Positions 55,143 through 64,000 of a stretch of DNA of 64,000 nucleotides are shown one piece after another (the first letter of the stretch is position 1; each line of letters begins with the position of its first letter). The notes under the pieces are model-generated. The model ran no database searches. It was given only the letters and a program-made list of their open reading frames with translations, and was not told the DNA's origin. The position numbers and the translations under genes were made by a program. Where the stretch lies: NCBI GenBank assembly GCA_031274925.1, contig JAISPL010000041.1, positions 1 through 64,000 on the forward strand, read 5' to 3'. The DNA comes from Syntrophobacterales bacterium. GTDB taxonomy: Bacteria > Desulfobacterota > Syntrophorhabdia > Syntrophorhabdales > Syntrophorhabdaceae.

Positions 55143-57218
55143 TCAAGAGATATTTTCGGGGGCCGCCTTTGATATTCGGCAGAGAAGAGCCTTCATCTCC
55201 GTATAGCCTGTCACAGGATCTCGCGGCTCAAGCTCTGTCAGTACATTCGCATTTGCCTTTGACCATCCGTGGGGAATGGAGAGTACCCCGCGGACCAAGG
55301 CATCCGTCGTCTTTACCTTCATCGCAATCTTGCCCTTTGTGGTCTCGATATTCACAATGTCACTGTCAGCAATGCCGTATTGGGCTGCTGTATCAGGATG
55401 GATTTCCGCCACGGGCTCGGGCGCGGTCTTGTGCACGTACGGCACTCCTCTTAGCTGGGTATGGGTATACTCCGGGATCCTTGCTCCTGTGGTAAGGATC
55501 ACCGGGTACTTCTTGTATATCTCAGGCGCACTTATGGGACTCTTGCTCGGCTCCACAGGGAATGGTAGCGGATCGTAGCCATTCTCCTCCAAGGTCTGGG
55601 AATAGAGCTCAATCTTGCCTGAGGGGGTGTTGTAGCGTTTCTGCTGTACATACTTCATTTCTGTATAGTAGGCGCCTTCCGGGTATTCTGTGGTCAGTTG
55701 TTCTCTGTTCAGTCCGCTCGGTTTCAGGAAGAAATCGATGATCTCCTCTTCCGTGTTCCATGGGAAAAACTCACCGTAGCCCATCCTTCTGCCTATCTCG
55801 GTCCATATCTTCCAGTCAGGCCAGCATTCTCCAATAGGATCAATCACTTTCTTCCGCACCATGGCATAAGGGATGCAGTTGGTGACGCCGTAGACATAGC
55901 CCACACCGCTCTTCTCAAGGAAGGAACATGCGGGTAGCACGATATCGGCAAGCTCGGCGGTTTCTGTCATGAAGAGCTCGGATACCACCACAAAGTCCAG
56001 TGCTTTTATTGCTTCCTTGATTTTTTTTGAATCAGGGAGAGTAACGGCAGGGTTGCCGCCGGTGCAGATGAGTCCCTTGATGGGGTAAGGTTTACCTTTG
56101 AGTACTGCGTCGGCAAAGAGCATCTGTTGGCCGTAGGGAGAAGTCCTTCCCCAGAAACGGCGGAAGAGAGGATGCTCATCGGTGCCGATGGGGTCGCTGA
56201 TTTCGGTGACTCTCATGTCTCCCAAGCGGATAAAGGGGATATTCACCCACCCGCCGGGGACGTCAATATTGCCGGTGATGGCCTGCATGATGGCGTGGAT
56301 GCGGTTACCCTGGAAGCCATTTATGTGCTGGTCAATAGAACAGGTCCCAGGAACAATGGAGGACGGCCTAGAATTTGCGAAAAGGCGGGCAATCTGCCGT
56401 ATCTGATCCGCAGGCACCCATGTAATCTCTGACATCTTCTCAGGCGTGAACTGTTTCACGTGCTCCGCCAATTTGTCAAAACCGAGGCAAAATTTATCCA
56501 CGAACTCCTTATTATAAAGGTTCTCTTCAATGATTATGTTGAGCATACCGAGGCAAAGTGCGGTGTCTGTTCCCGGCCTGATCTGGACATGAATACCCTT
56601 CTCCGCCATGGGGATTCTCTTGGGATCGACGATGATCACATGTTTCAGCGTCCCGGCATCCATGGCTTTGTATATCTTCCGGCCCACGGTGATCCTTGAA
56701 TTGTCCATGTTCTGACCGAAGACGATGATGCACTCGGCATTCCAGGGCTCTTCAATAGGATAACCGCCAAAGGTCATCTGACGAGCCATGATGCGCGAGC
56801 GGAAACAGTTGCCTTCCACCGAGAGCAGGTTAGGTGTTCCGTAAACACCGCGGAATCTCTGGGCATAGGCCGCAAGCTCAATATTCTCCGTTCCCAGGGA
56901 ACCGGTATACACAGCCAGAGCTCTGGCACCGTATTTATCTTTTATCTCCTGAAACTTCTCGGCTATAGTGTCCAGGGCATAATCCCAGGTAATACGTTCC
57001 CATCCACCGTCGGTCTTCTTTTTCATGGGGTAGGTCAGCCTGCCCTTCGAATAGACCCACTCCGGCAGAGCCTCACCACGGGGGCACAATTCTCCTAAGC
57101 TTATGGGGTGTTCCTTCATACCCTCCACTTTCACAAGCTTGCCGTCTTCAACATACGCATTTATTCCGCAACTATTGATGCACATGATACAGTCTGACTT
57201 AATTACTTGCGTCGCCAT
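55143..57218 (-). CDS. Molybdopterin oxidoreductase (formate dehydrogenase-like)
   Basis: The 691-residue protein is a DMSO-reductase-family enzyme. It begins with a 4Fe-4S site (C10, C13, C17 and C45; CxxCxxxCG...CPRG). Molybdopterin-binding signatures follow (GQNMDNSRITVGR, VDPKRIPMAEKG, and near the end TTGARIPEYTHTQLR). Cys138 in SVEGNCFRS is a candidate metal ligand. There is no in-frame TGA, so it is not a selenoenzyme. As last gene of a run with MvhD and NuoEF-like subunits, it may oxidise formate or another donor. Tungsten or molybdenum cannot be told from sequence, and the substrate is open. Confidence 0.85.
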   Translation of the reverse strand: MATQVIKSDCIMCINSCGINAYVEDGKLVKVEGMKEHPISLGELCPRGEALPEWVYSKGRLTYPMKKKTDGGWERITWDYALDTIAEKFQEIKDKYGARALAVYTGSLGTENIELAAYAQRFRGVYGTPNLLSVEGNCFRSRIMARQMTFGGYPIEEPWNAECIIVFGQNMDNSRITVGRKIYKAMDAGTLKHVIIVDPKRIPMAEKGIHVQIRPGTDTALCLGMLNIIIEENLYNKEFVDKFCLGFDKLAEHVKQFTPEKMSEITWVPADQIRQIARLFANSRPSSIVPGTCSIDQHINGFQGNRIHAIMQAITGNIDVPGGWVNIPFIRLGDMRVTEISDPIGTDEHPLFRRFWGRTSPYGQQMLFADAVLKGKPYPIKGLICTGGNPAVTLPDSKKIKEAIKALDFVVVSELFMTETAELADIVLPACSFLEKSGVGYVYGVTNCIPYAMVRKKVIDPIGECWPDWKIWTEIGRRMGYGEFFPWNTEEEIIDFFLKPSGLNREQLTTEYPEGAYYTEMKYVQQKRYNTPSGKIELYSQTLEENGYDPLPFPVEPSKSPISAPEIYKKYPVILTTGARIPEYTHTQLRGVPYVHKTAPEPVAEIHPDTAAQYGIADSDIVNIETTKGKIAMKVKTTDALVRGVLSIPHGWSKANANVLTELEPRDPVTGYTEMKALLCRISKAAPENIS

Positions 57219-57290
57219 ATATGCTCCTCCTTGTCAACACTATCTTTTCTCCGTTTAAGATTCATCTGTAATGTTTCAACGTAACGGCAT

Positions 57291-57896
57291 CTATTCCTTC
57301 CATACGGCATCCGTCGAAAGCGAGAGGCCTTCAGTCAGAAAGTAAGCCGCTTGTAAATACGATGTAGGGCAAAGAGGAAAACATTCTTTACAGTTCCAGC
57401 ATTCCTTTATTGCGATTTCAGGAACAAAGCTTATGATCCGCTTACCTCCATTCTCAACAAACCCCACTGCATTCTTCTTTTTGATCTCGGCGCAGTATCG
57501 CACACACAGGCCGCAAAGAAGGCAGAATGAGGACTCCCTTCTGAACCTCGACGGGTCGGCTCCATATTCTCTGGCCAATTCATCAAGGATGGGCGAGTCC
57601 GGAGCGTGAGAAAGCAGAAATTCCACCAGCACTTTCCTGATTTTGTCCACCTTCTCGGACCTTGTCCTGACCAGCAGGCCCTGCTCTACCGGGTAGAGAC
57701 ATGCGGCCACAAGGCTCGTTCTGCCCCGGCTTTCAATCTCCACCGTGCAGATACGGCAACCCCCGTATGGTTCCAGCATCTCGTGATGGCAAAGGGTAGG
57801 TATGCGTATACCCGCCTCCTTCGCCGCCCGAAGAACAGTCATCCCCTCTTGCGCCGTCACTTCTGCTCCATCGATATGTAAGCGTATCTCACTCAT
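57291..57896 (-). CDS. NuoG/HoxU-like 2Fe-2S and 4Fe-4S electron-transfer protein
   Basis: The 201-residue protein has an N-terminal 2Fe-2S ferredoxin domain (LCHHEMLEPYGGCRICTVEI...AACLYP). It then has a NuoG-like Cys region (CLLCGLCVRYC) and CWNCKECFPLCP, likely 4Fe-4S sites. It lacks the molybdopterin-like rest of NuoG. It would carry electrons between the NuoF-type flavin and the molybdopterin subunit. Its start overlaps the nuoF-like stop by 4 bp. A 73-bp gap precedes the oxidoreductase. Confidence 0.85.
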   Translation of the reverse strand: MSEIRLHIDGAEVTAQEGMTVLRAAKEAGIRIPTLCHHEMLEPYGGCRICTVEIESRGRTSLVAACLYPVEQGLLVRTRSEKVDKIRKVLVEFLLSHAPDSPILDELAREYGADPSRFRRESSFCLLCGLCVRYCAEIKKKNAVGFVENGGKRIISFVPEIAIKECWNCKECFPLCPTSYLQAAYFLTEGLSLSTDAVWKE

Positions 57897-59551
57897 CTTT
57901 TCTCACTTTCTTCGACAATCTTCGCTTCAAACTCATCTCGGAAGTAGCGTAAAGCGCTCATCAACGGATCGGAGGCGGTTCTTCCCAGTGCGCATAGAGA
58001 GGCTGCTTTCGTAACCTCGCATATCTCCTCAAGAAGTTCGATATCGCTTTTCTTTCCCCTCCCATCGCATAAATCGTCCAGTATATGAAGCATCTGTTTT
58101 ATGCCTTCGCGGCAGGGAACGCACTTCCCGCAGGACTCGTTCGTAAGGAAATTAAGAAAGAACCTTGTCATGCTTACCATGCTGGTGTCTTCGTCAATGA
58201 TCAGCAGTCCGCCCGCTCCTATAGCAGCTCCCAACTTCGAGAGCGCGTCGAAATCAAGCGGCGTATCAAGGAACTTCTCGGGTATCGAACCTCCCATGGC
58301 CGAGCCGAAATGGGCCGCCTTCAGTCTTTTTCCTTTCGGTATTCCCCCGCCGATATCGTAGATGATCGTTCTAAGGGGCATACCGAAAGGTACTTCAACG
58401 ACACCGGTGTTCACGATATTGCCCGACAGGGATATGCATTTCGTTCCCTTGCTGTTCTCGCTGCCAATACCCGCATACCACTCCGCGCCCTTGTCGATTA
58501 TCAGGGGCACATTGGCCCATGTTTCCACGTTGTTGAGGTTGCTGGGCCTTTCCCAAATGCCCCTCACAGAGGTGCGAATGTATTTCGGCCTCGGCTCCGG
58601 CGGCTTGCCCTCGATAGATCTCATTAAAGCGCTCGACTCGCCTGAGACGAATATTCCCACATCAAGATGTACTTCAACCTTGAAATCGAAGCCCGAGCCA
58701 AGAATATTTTTTCCCAAGAATCCGTACTCCTCAGCCTTGGCAAGGGCCTCCGAAATGTTGGCCCTCAATTCGAGAGAGTCATGGCGCGTGTAGATAAAGC
58801 CCTGATGAGCTCCTATTGCGTAGCCGCCTATAATAAGACCCTCCAGTATCCTGTGGGGATTTCCCTGGAAGAGCGCCCTGTCCATATACGCTCCCGGCTC
58901 TCCCTCGTGACCGTTGACGATCACATATTTCTCTTCACCTTTGGCATTACGGGTGGTCTCCCATTTCGAACCGACAGGGAATCCGCCGCCGCCTCTCCCT
59001 CTCAGGCTCGCCTTCTTAATCTCCTCAAGAACTTCCAACGGACTCATCATGGAGAGCGTCTTCGCGAGGGCGGCATAACCACCGATGCCTATATAATCTT
59101 CAATCTTCTTTGGATCTATTCTTGCATTGTCGCCTATGAGATTTTGTACCTGGTTGCTGTAAAACGGTATCTCATTCCGGTATACTTTCTTTGCTCCGTT
59201 GGCATCAGTGTACACCAAACGGTCTATGATTTTTTTTCCGATCACTGTTTGAGAAAGAATGTCTGCCGCATCCTCCGGCTTCACCTGAACATAGCAGATC
59301 TCTTCCGGATAGATGACGATGTTGGGACCCTGCGCACAGAACCCGTGGCAGCCCGTCACCTTCACATCGATATTATCCGCCTGCTTCTTGTTCTTGATCT
59401 CATCTTGAAAGGCTTTGATCACGCCTTGGTTGCCTAAACCCAGGCAACTCGTTCCCCCGCATATGGCGATACAGGGTCTACCAGGATTCTTCTTCGATAA
59501 AATTTCTTTTCTCAGGTCTTCTAACTCACCAGCCGAATTTATCCTTGACAT
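57893..59551 (-). CDS. NuoF-like NADH-binding flavoprotein
   Basis: The 552-residue protein resembles HydB/HndC-type NuoF. An N-terminal thioredoxin-like 2Fe-2S region (CGGTSCLGLGNQGV...GCHGFCAQGPN) precedes the FMN/NADH core (RGRGGGGFPVGSKWE, YVIVNGHEGEPGAYMDR, GIFVSGESSALMRSIEG, and the later AFGMP/ITYDIGGG-like region). A 4Fe-4S site closes it (ESCGKCVPCREG). The C-terminal double-ferredoxin tail of some homologues is absent. It would pass electrons to or from NAD(H). The gene follows the NuoE-like gene by 9 bp. Confidence 0.9.
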   Translation of the reverse strand: MSRINSAGELEDLRKEILSKKNPGRPCIAICGGTSCLGLGNQGVIKAFQDEIKNKKQADNIDVKVTGCHGFCAQGPNIVIYPEEICYVQVKPEDAADILSQTVIGKKIIDRLVYTDANGAKKVYRNEIPFYSNQVQNLIGDNARIDPKKIEDYIGIGGYAALAKTLSMMSPLEVLEEIKKASLRGRGGGGFPVGSKWETTRNAKGEEKYVIVNGHEGEPGAYMDRALFQGNPHRILEGLIIGGYAIGAHQGFIYTRHDSLELRANISEALAKAEEYGFLGKNILGSGFDFKVEVHLDVGIFVSGESSALMRSIEGKPPEPRPKYIRTSVRGIWERPSNLNNVETWANVPLIIDKGAEWYAGIGSENSKGTKCISLSGNIVNTGVVEVPFGMPLRTIIYDIGGGIPKGKRLKAAHFGSAMGGSIPEKFLDTPLDFDALSKLGAAIGAGGLLIIDEDTSMVSMTRFFLNFLTNESCGKCVPCREGIKQMLHILDDLCDGRGKKSDIELLEEICEVTKAASLCALGRTASDPLMSALRYFRDEFEAKIVEESEKR

Positions 59552-59560
59552 AATCTCTAC

Positions 59561-60013
59561 CTATTCATAATTTTTCAGCACTTCTTCAATGTTATCAGGG
59601 GTCAGCCTGCTATGGTGATTTCCGTCGATCACTACCTCAGGCCCCAGAGCGCAACAACCCAAACAGCTGCCCGATTCCAAACTAAACCTTGAATCTGCCG
59701 TCGTCTCACCGGGCTTGATGCCCGTCAAATCCTGGACTTTATCAAGGAGATCCTGGGCACCATGCAGATGACACGAAGAACCCATACATACATGAATCTC
59801 ATGCCGCCCTTTGGGATTCAGACTGAACGTCTTGTAAAAAGTAACGATATGCAAAATGTCGCTCAACGGCACGTTGAGTTTTTCGCTGACCGTCTGCAGC
59901 ACCTCCCTCGGGAGCCAGTGATTCTCATGCTGAATATCCATGAGCACCTGTATTAACGAACGTTCTTCGCCGTTATATTTACCGATAATCCGGTCAATCA
60001 TGTCCTTATCCAT
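59561..60013 (-). CDS. NuoE-like 2Fe-2S subunit
   Basis: The 150-residue protein has a NuoE fold: an N-terminal helical part (QVLMDIQHENHWLPREVLQTVSEKL) and a thioredoxin-like domain with 2Fe-2S ligands in CMGSSCHLHG and SCLGCCALGP. It partners NuoF in NADH-linked hydrogenases, formate dehydrogenases and bifurcating complexes. It sits between mvhD (30 bp) and nuoF-like (9 bp), which shows that the operon links the Hdr/Mvh module to an NADH module. Confidence 0.92.
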   Translation of the reverse strand: MDKDMIDRIIGKYNGEERSLIQVLMDIQHENHWLPREVLQTVSEKLNVPLSDILHIVTFYKTFSLNPKGRHEIHVCMGSSCHLHGAQDLLDKVQDLTGIKPGETTADSRFSLESGSCLGCCALGPEVVIDGNHHSRLTPDNIEEVLKNYE

Positions 60014-60042
60014 AACGCTTGCGCTGACCCTCCATATTTCCC

Positions 60043-60834
60043 TTATACCCTCGCCTGTCTTCTTATCCTGGGCGGGAGCGTGAACTTTTTATTTTCGTCC
60101 AACATCAGAAAACCCTGTCGTTCAGATCTGTTTGTATATTTCACCACATCAGAAAGACTAAGGCCCAGCCGTTCCGATATCTCGTCGCACGAAAGAGGAC
60201 CATCCTTGAGGAGAAACAGGATACTGTTCATCTCCAGCTTGTCGACGATCATCTCGCGGAATACCAGGTCAACATCATCACTGGCGAAGAACTGATTATA
60301 TTCCTCAACTGTGTTAAAAGGCACTCTTAGCCTCTCCCTTTCAACCAGCTTGATATAGGGAAGCAAATTCACCACTGTGTCAAGCCTGACCTTCAGTGCC
60401 TTCTCATCTATCCCTTCACCAGCTCCCAGGGAACCCATTTCCTTAATCTTTCCGGAAACCTCATTCATTGCTTCCGCAAACTGTATCCCTTCTGAGGCCC
60501 CCACCCATTCAAGTCTCAGTCTGTCTGGGTTGATACCTATGTACTTCATAATTCTCTTACATAGAAGCGACATACCGAGGGCATGATAATTTCCTTCGGT
60601 AACGTAATGGCATTCACCGGGGTGGCAACCGCCGACATACACCCCATCCGCACCGTTCGAGAATGCCTGGAATATGAATGCAGGGTCCACTCTGCCTGTG
60701 CACATAACTCTGACAAGCCTTATCTCAGGCGAATATTGCAGTCTGGAAACTCCAGCCAGATCAGCAGCGCCGTACCCTCACCAGAAACAAATGAAGCCCA
60801 GGATCCTCGGTTTAAACTCAAATTCCATACCCAT
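60043..60834 (-). CDS. mvhD: MvhD/FlpD-type electron-transfer subunit, probable selenoprotein
   Basis: The reading frame continues 43 codons upstream of the ATG at 60705, through one TGA (60778-60780), to an ATG at 60834 behind AGGAGAT. The added part reads MGMEFEFKPRILGFICFW-U-GYGAADLAGVSRLQY and fits the MvhD N-terminus, where family members have CxWC. The TGA falls exactly on that second Cys (residue 19), so selenocysteine is likely. The remaining cysteines lie in VMCTGRVDP and GGCHPGECHY. The 2Fe-2S subunit shuttles electrons between HdrA and a partner. Residues 202-250 look like an added winged helix (SILFLLKDGPLSCDEISERLG). Total 263 residues. Confidence 0.85.
60742..60780 (-). promoter_or_regulatory. 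Candidate bacterial SECIS element behind the UGA of mvhD
   Basis: Seventeen bases after the TGA, TCTGG pairs with CCAGA around the loop CTGGAGTTT, which has G near its start. The distance and loop fit the usual bacterial SECIS rules. The stem is only five base pairs. Lower pairing GGCG/CGCC is possible. Judged by eye. Confidence 0.5.
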
Positions 60835-60877
60835 TCTTATCTCCTGCTAAATTCGTTAATCCCCGTTCCCTTGCAAC

Positions 60878-63800
60878 CTAACTCCTCGCAACCGCCTGAA
60901 CCGCCTCGTTCACCTGCCTGGCGATCTCCTCGTTCGTGAAATGTTGGAGCGAAATTGCCCCGCTTGGACATTTCGGGTTACACAGACCGTCTCCTTTGCA
61001 AAGAACAGGGTTAACTCTGGCTTTTTTGCCCTGCGGCGTATCATAAAAGTCTATGGCGCCATATTTACAGACTGAAATACAAGCCCCGCAAGACACACAA
61101 TCACTCTCTTTAACCGCGCACACCGCGCCCGAAGCCGTCACCGAATCTTTTGAAAGAATGGTCACAGCCCGGCCTGCCGCGCCGTATGCCTGACTAATTG
61201 CCTCCGATATATGCTTAGGGTAGTGAGCGGTTCCGCACAAGAAAACCCCGTCTGCCGCAAAATCAACTGGCCTCAGCTTTACATGGGCCTCCTGGAAGAA
61301 TCCGTCAGGATTAACTGCAACCTTGAAAAATCTCGACATTTCATTGTTTGAGGCGGCAGGTACAACGGCAGCAGACAGGGCCACTATGTCCGCGTCCAGC
61401 TTGATCTTCTTTCCGAGCACATAATCAACAGCGGTCACCTTTAGCACCATTCGCCCATCATCAGCCTCGCCAGGTTCAACTACCGGTTCGGCGCCTTGCT
61501 CATATCGGATGAATCTCACACCCTTATTTGCTGCTTCCCTGTAAAAATCCTCCCGTAGTCCATAGGTCCTCATATCCCTGAATAGCATGTAGATATCCAC
61601 GTCAGGCTTCGACTCTTTCAGCTTCAAGGCGTTCTTTACAGCCTCGCTACAGCATATCCTGCTGCAGTAATTCCTTTCCTTATTTCTGCAACCCACACAC
61701 TGGATCATAACAACGCTCTGTGCGTCGGTCACCTTCTCCGCGCCTTTAAAAATCATCTCCTCCAGCTCAAGTTGAGTTACAACCCTCTCGTCCTTGCCGT
61801 ACAGATATTCTTTCGGCTTGTATTCTTCGGCGCCGGTAGCTATCACCGCCACTCCGTGCCTGATCTCTCTTTCCATTTGTCCGACTTTCAGCTTAGTGGT
61901 GAAATTGCCTATATATCCGCCCGCCTCAGTGATCACAGTATCGGTAAGGGCGTGGACCATCGGGTGCTGATACACTTTTTTCACAAGGTCATTCACATGG
62001 GCCTGAACATCGAGGCCATCCAGCGTATAATAAATTAGGCGGGCCATACCGCCCAGTTCGGACTCCTTCTCTACCAAGAACACTTCAAAACCCTGATTCC
62101 CCAAGCTAAGCGCGCTCGTCATCCCTGACACGCCTCCACCGATCACCAGTCCTCTTTTGTCGACCGGCAACTGGAATTCCTCCAAAGGCTTCAACAGTGC
62201 AGACCTTGCCACCGACATACGGACGATATCCTTTGCCTTTTTTGTGGCTACTTCTTTCTCTCGAGAATGTACCCAGGAACAATGCTCCCTGATATTAGCC
62301 ATGTCGAAGAAGTACTGGTTGATCCCGCCTTCACGGAGCGTGTCTCTGAAGAGAGGCTCGTGGGTCCTAGGCGTACATGCCGCCACGACCACCCGATTGA
62401 GTCCTTTTTCCTTGATCGCGTCCGATATCTGACGGGCATTGTCGGTGGAGCACGCGAACAACGCCTCCTCGGCATGGACGACATTTTTTAGACCAGACGC
62501 ATATTCCACCACCGACGAAATATCCACCACCCTGCCTATATTGGCCCCGCAGTGGCAGACAAAGACTCCGATCCTGGGCTCTTCTTTAGACACATCGCGT
62601 TCCGCAGGATATTCCCTGGCCTTTGCAAGCTTGTCCCTTCTTTTCGCAAGAAGCTGGCCGCAAAGAGCATCCGCCCCACTCGCCGTCACAACCGACTCCG
62701 GAATATCTACAGGTCCCTGGAACGCCCCACTTACGAACACTCCTGGACGCGTGGTCTCCATAGGATTTACAGGGTTAGTCTTGCAGAATCCCTTATCATT
62801 AAGTTCAATACCGAAGGTTTCGGAGAGCTCTTTGAAATCATCCGGAGGGTTCAGTCCCACCGACAGCACTACCATGTCGAATTCCTCTTCTTTTACCCCG
62901 TCATCGGTAGTGGAATATCGTATCGTAACGCTCTTGTTCTCAGGATTCTCTTTTCCGATAGACACGTAACTTCTTATGAATCTTATCCCGGGAAGATTCT
63001 CTGCCCTTTGGTAGAAGCGTTCAAAGTCTTTCCCATAGGCTCTGATGTCGTTGTGAAATATGGTGCACTCCGCATCCGCATCATGGTCTTTCGTGAGGAT
63101 CACCTGTTTCTGTGTGTAGGCACAGCAGACCGCAGAGCAGTAGCTGTTGCCTCCTTCCAGCACCTGCCTTGATCCCACGCACTGAATCCATGCGATCTTG
63201 TGGGGATATTTCCTATCGGAGGACCGCAGTATCTCGCCCTCATACGGGCCGGTAGCGCAGAGCAGACGCTCGTATTCGAGACTTGTAACTACATTTTCGA
63301 AGAGCCCGTAGCCGTAATCATTTCTCATCAATGGATTGAAGGGCTCAAAACCTGGAGCAAGAATGATTGCCCCTACCTCTATTTCCATCTTTTCTTGCTT
63401 CTGGAAGAGATCAATGGCCTTATTTTTACATACCCCCGCGCAAATCGTACATTTTTCGTTCTGCAGGAAATGGCACTTACCGCGGTCGATGTATGTCACG
63501 AGAGGTACTGCCTGCGAAAAATAGATATGTACTGCCTTGCTCAGACAAAGATTCTGATTGTATTCATCCTGGATTTGGGCAGGACAGAACTCAACGCAGA
63601 TACCGCAACCCGTACATTTATCCTCTTCAATGTATCTCGGTTTTTTGATCAGGGTTACCTTGTATTCGCCTGCTTCACCTTCAATCTTCTCAACATCTGT
63701 ATAAGTCAGGATCTCGATATTGGGATGTCTGCTGCATTCAATGAACTTCGGAGATTCGATGCACATGGAGCAGTCGTTTGTAGGGAAGGTCTTATCAAGC

Positions 63801-63991
63801 TGCGCCATATGGCCGCCGATCGCCGGCGCCTTATCAACGAGGTATACCTTAAAGCCCGAGGAGGCAAGATCAAGAGAGGCCTGGATGCCGCTTATCCCTC
63901 CGCCAACAACCATTACGTCTCCGGCGTTGGTCATCCCCAAGCTTTTGCGAAGTTGCTCAAACTGTTCTTTATCGACTATTCCTTTTTCCAC
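60878..63991 (-). CDS. hdrA: Double HdrA-type flavoprotein, may run past the right edge
   Basis: The protein of at least 1037 residues has two FAD-binding HdrA-like halves. The first has VVGGGISGIQASLDLA, a DCSMCIESP cluster, and CTGCGICVEFCPA. The second has HCGANIG, ACTPRTHEPLF, VIGGGVSGMTSALSL and CVGCRNKE, then C-terminal ferredoxin sites CVSCGACISVC and CNPKCPSG. HdrA is the bifurcating flavin subunit of heterodisulfide-reductase-like complexes. All redox Cys codons are ordinary. The GTG at 63991 has a weak ribosome binding site, and the frame stays open to 64000, so the 5' end may lie beyond the window. mvhD follows after 43 bp. Confidence 0.88.
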   Translation of the reverse strand: MEKGIVDKEQFEQLRKSLGMTNAGDVMVVGGGISGIQASLDLASSGFKVYLVDKAPAIGGHMAQLDKTFPTNDCSMCIESPKFIECSRHPNIEILTYTDVEKIEGEAGEYKVTLIKKPRYIEEDKCTGCGICVEFCPAQIQDEYNQNLCLSKAVHIYFSQAVPLVTYIDRGKCHFLQNEKCTICAGVCKNKAIDLFQKQEKMEIEVGAIILAPGFEPFNPLMRNDYGYGLFENVVTSLEYERLLCATGPYEGEILRSSDRKYPHKIAWIQCVGSRQVLEGGNSYCSAVCCAYTQKQVILTKDHDADAECTIFHNDIRAYGKDFERFYQRAENLPGIRFIRSYVSIGKENPENKSVTIRYSTTDDGVKEEEFDMVVLSVGLNPPDDFKELSETFGIELNDKGFCKTNPVNPMETTRPGVFVSGAFQGPVDIPESVVTASGADALCGQLLAKRRDKLAKAREYPAERDVSKEEPRIGVFVCHCGANIGRVVDISSVVEYASGLKNVVHAEEALFACSTDNARQISDAIKEKGLNRVVVAACTPRTHEPLFRDTLREGGINQYFFDMANIREHCSWVHSREKEVATKKAKDIVRMSVARSALLKPLEEFQLPVDKRGLVIGGGVSGMTSALSLGNQGFEVFLVEKESELGGMARLIYYTLDGLDVQAHVNDLVKKVYQHPMVHALTDTVITEAGGYIGNFTTKLKVGQMEREIRHGVAVIATGAEEYKPKEYLYGKDERVVTQLELEEMIFKGAEKVTDAQSVVMIQCVGCRNKERNYCSRICCSEAVKNALKLKESKPDVDIYMLFRDMRTYGLREDFYREAANKGVRFIRYEQGAEPVVEPGEADDGRMVLKVTAVDYVLGKKIKLDADIVALSAAVVPAASNNEMSRFFKVAVNPDGFFQEAHVKLRPVDFAADGVFLCGTAHYPKHISEAISQAYGAAGRAVTILSKDSVTASGAVCAVKESDCVSCGACISVCKYGAIDFYDTPQGKKARVNPVLCKGDGLCNPKCPSGAISLQHFTNEEIARQVNEAVQAVARS

Positions 63992-64000
63992 TTTTCTATG

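Noticed and set aside
60878-63991. Selenocysteine in HdrA
   Set aside because: The frame is open throughout with ordinary Cys codons at the redox sites.

Overview
The window most likely comes from an anaerobic Gram-negative bacterium of the syntrophic or sulfate-reducer-like 'deltaproteobacterial' type, perhaps close to Syntrophorhabdus. This is an inference from gene content: siroheme-dependent haem synthesis genes, lipid A acyltransferase and Kdo-kinase-like genes, archaeal-type sugar phosphate enzymes, an ADP-forming acyl-CoA synthetase, and a large HdrA/MvhD/NuoEF/molybdopterin redox cluster. No rRNA gene is present to settle the taxonomy.

Layout. 1-5.5 kb (minus strand): an exported RCC1-repeat protein broken by a frameshift, then ahbC-hemB-ahbD for the alternative haem route, then a small lipoprotein. 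5.6-15 kb (plus strand): tRNA-Pro(GGG) and a housekeeping run of surE, a decayed fructose-bisphosphate aldolase/phosphatase, miaB, a bifunctional nuclease, a PHP-domain hydrolase, hisC, cmk, ispH, rpsA, a 58-residue Trm112-like protein and a lipid A acyltransferase. 15.6-20.7 kb: an envelope and murein-recycling neighbourhood (Kdo-kinase-like protein, YkfC-like endopeptidase, YkfB-like epimerase, DUF1460 amidase-like protein, short NagA). 21.6-26 kb: archaeal-type aldolase, PAS-LuxR regulator and a frameshifted glcD. 26.3-30.1 kb: a sulfur-related operon (DUF39, PP-loop ATPase, metallo-hydrolase, zinc ribbon) behind a leader that can fold. 31-35.2 kb: ABC-F ATPase and ilvE.

35.8-41.6 kb (minus strand): a type I-C CRISPR effector set (cas3-cas5c-cas8c-cas7) without cas4, cas1, cas2 or a visible array. 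42.4-44.4 kb: a CPA2 cation/proton antiporter. About 45-48.1 kb: a more AT-rich block with a decayed RelB antitoxin, a duplicated DUF1538 membrane protein, two PII-like proteins and a truncated P-type ATPase start. It abuts a fragment of an RCC1 gene and looks acquired. 48.5-55 kb: ADP-forming acyl-CoA synthetase, a Lys/Ala-rich exported protein, a class II aldolase-like protein and a DUF362 protein.

55.1-64 kb (minus strand, running off the right edge): HdrA (double), MvhD, NuoE-like, NuoF-like, a NuoG/HoxU-like ferredoxin protein and a molybdopterin oxidoreductase. Together they look like a soluble flavin-based electron-bifurcating complex linking NADH to a molybdopterin enzyme. The best hidden signal is here: mvhD extends 43 codons upstream through an in-frame TGA at the redox-active Cys position, so it is very probably a selenoprotein.

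Many intergenic stretches are long and several genes are decayed (RCC1, class V FBPase, glcD, relB, P-type ATPase), so the genome looks loosely packed. A dispersed repeat of about 100 bp occurs twice, at 26.2 and 50.8 kb, in opposite orientation.
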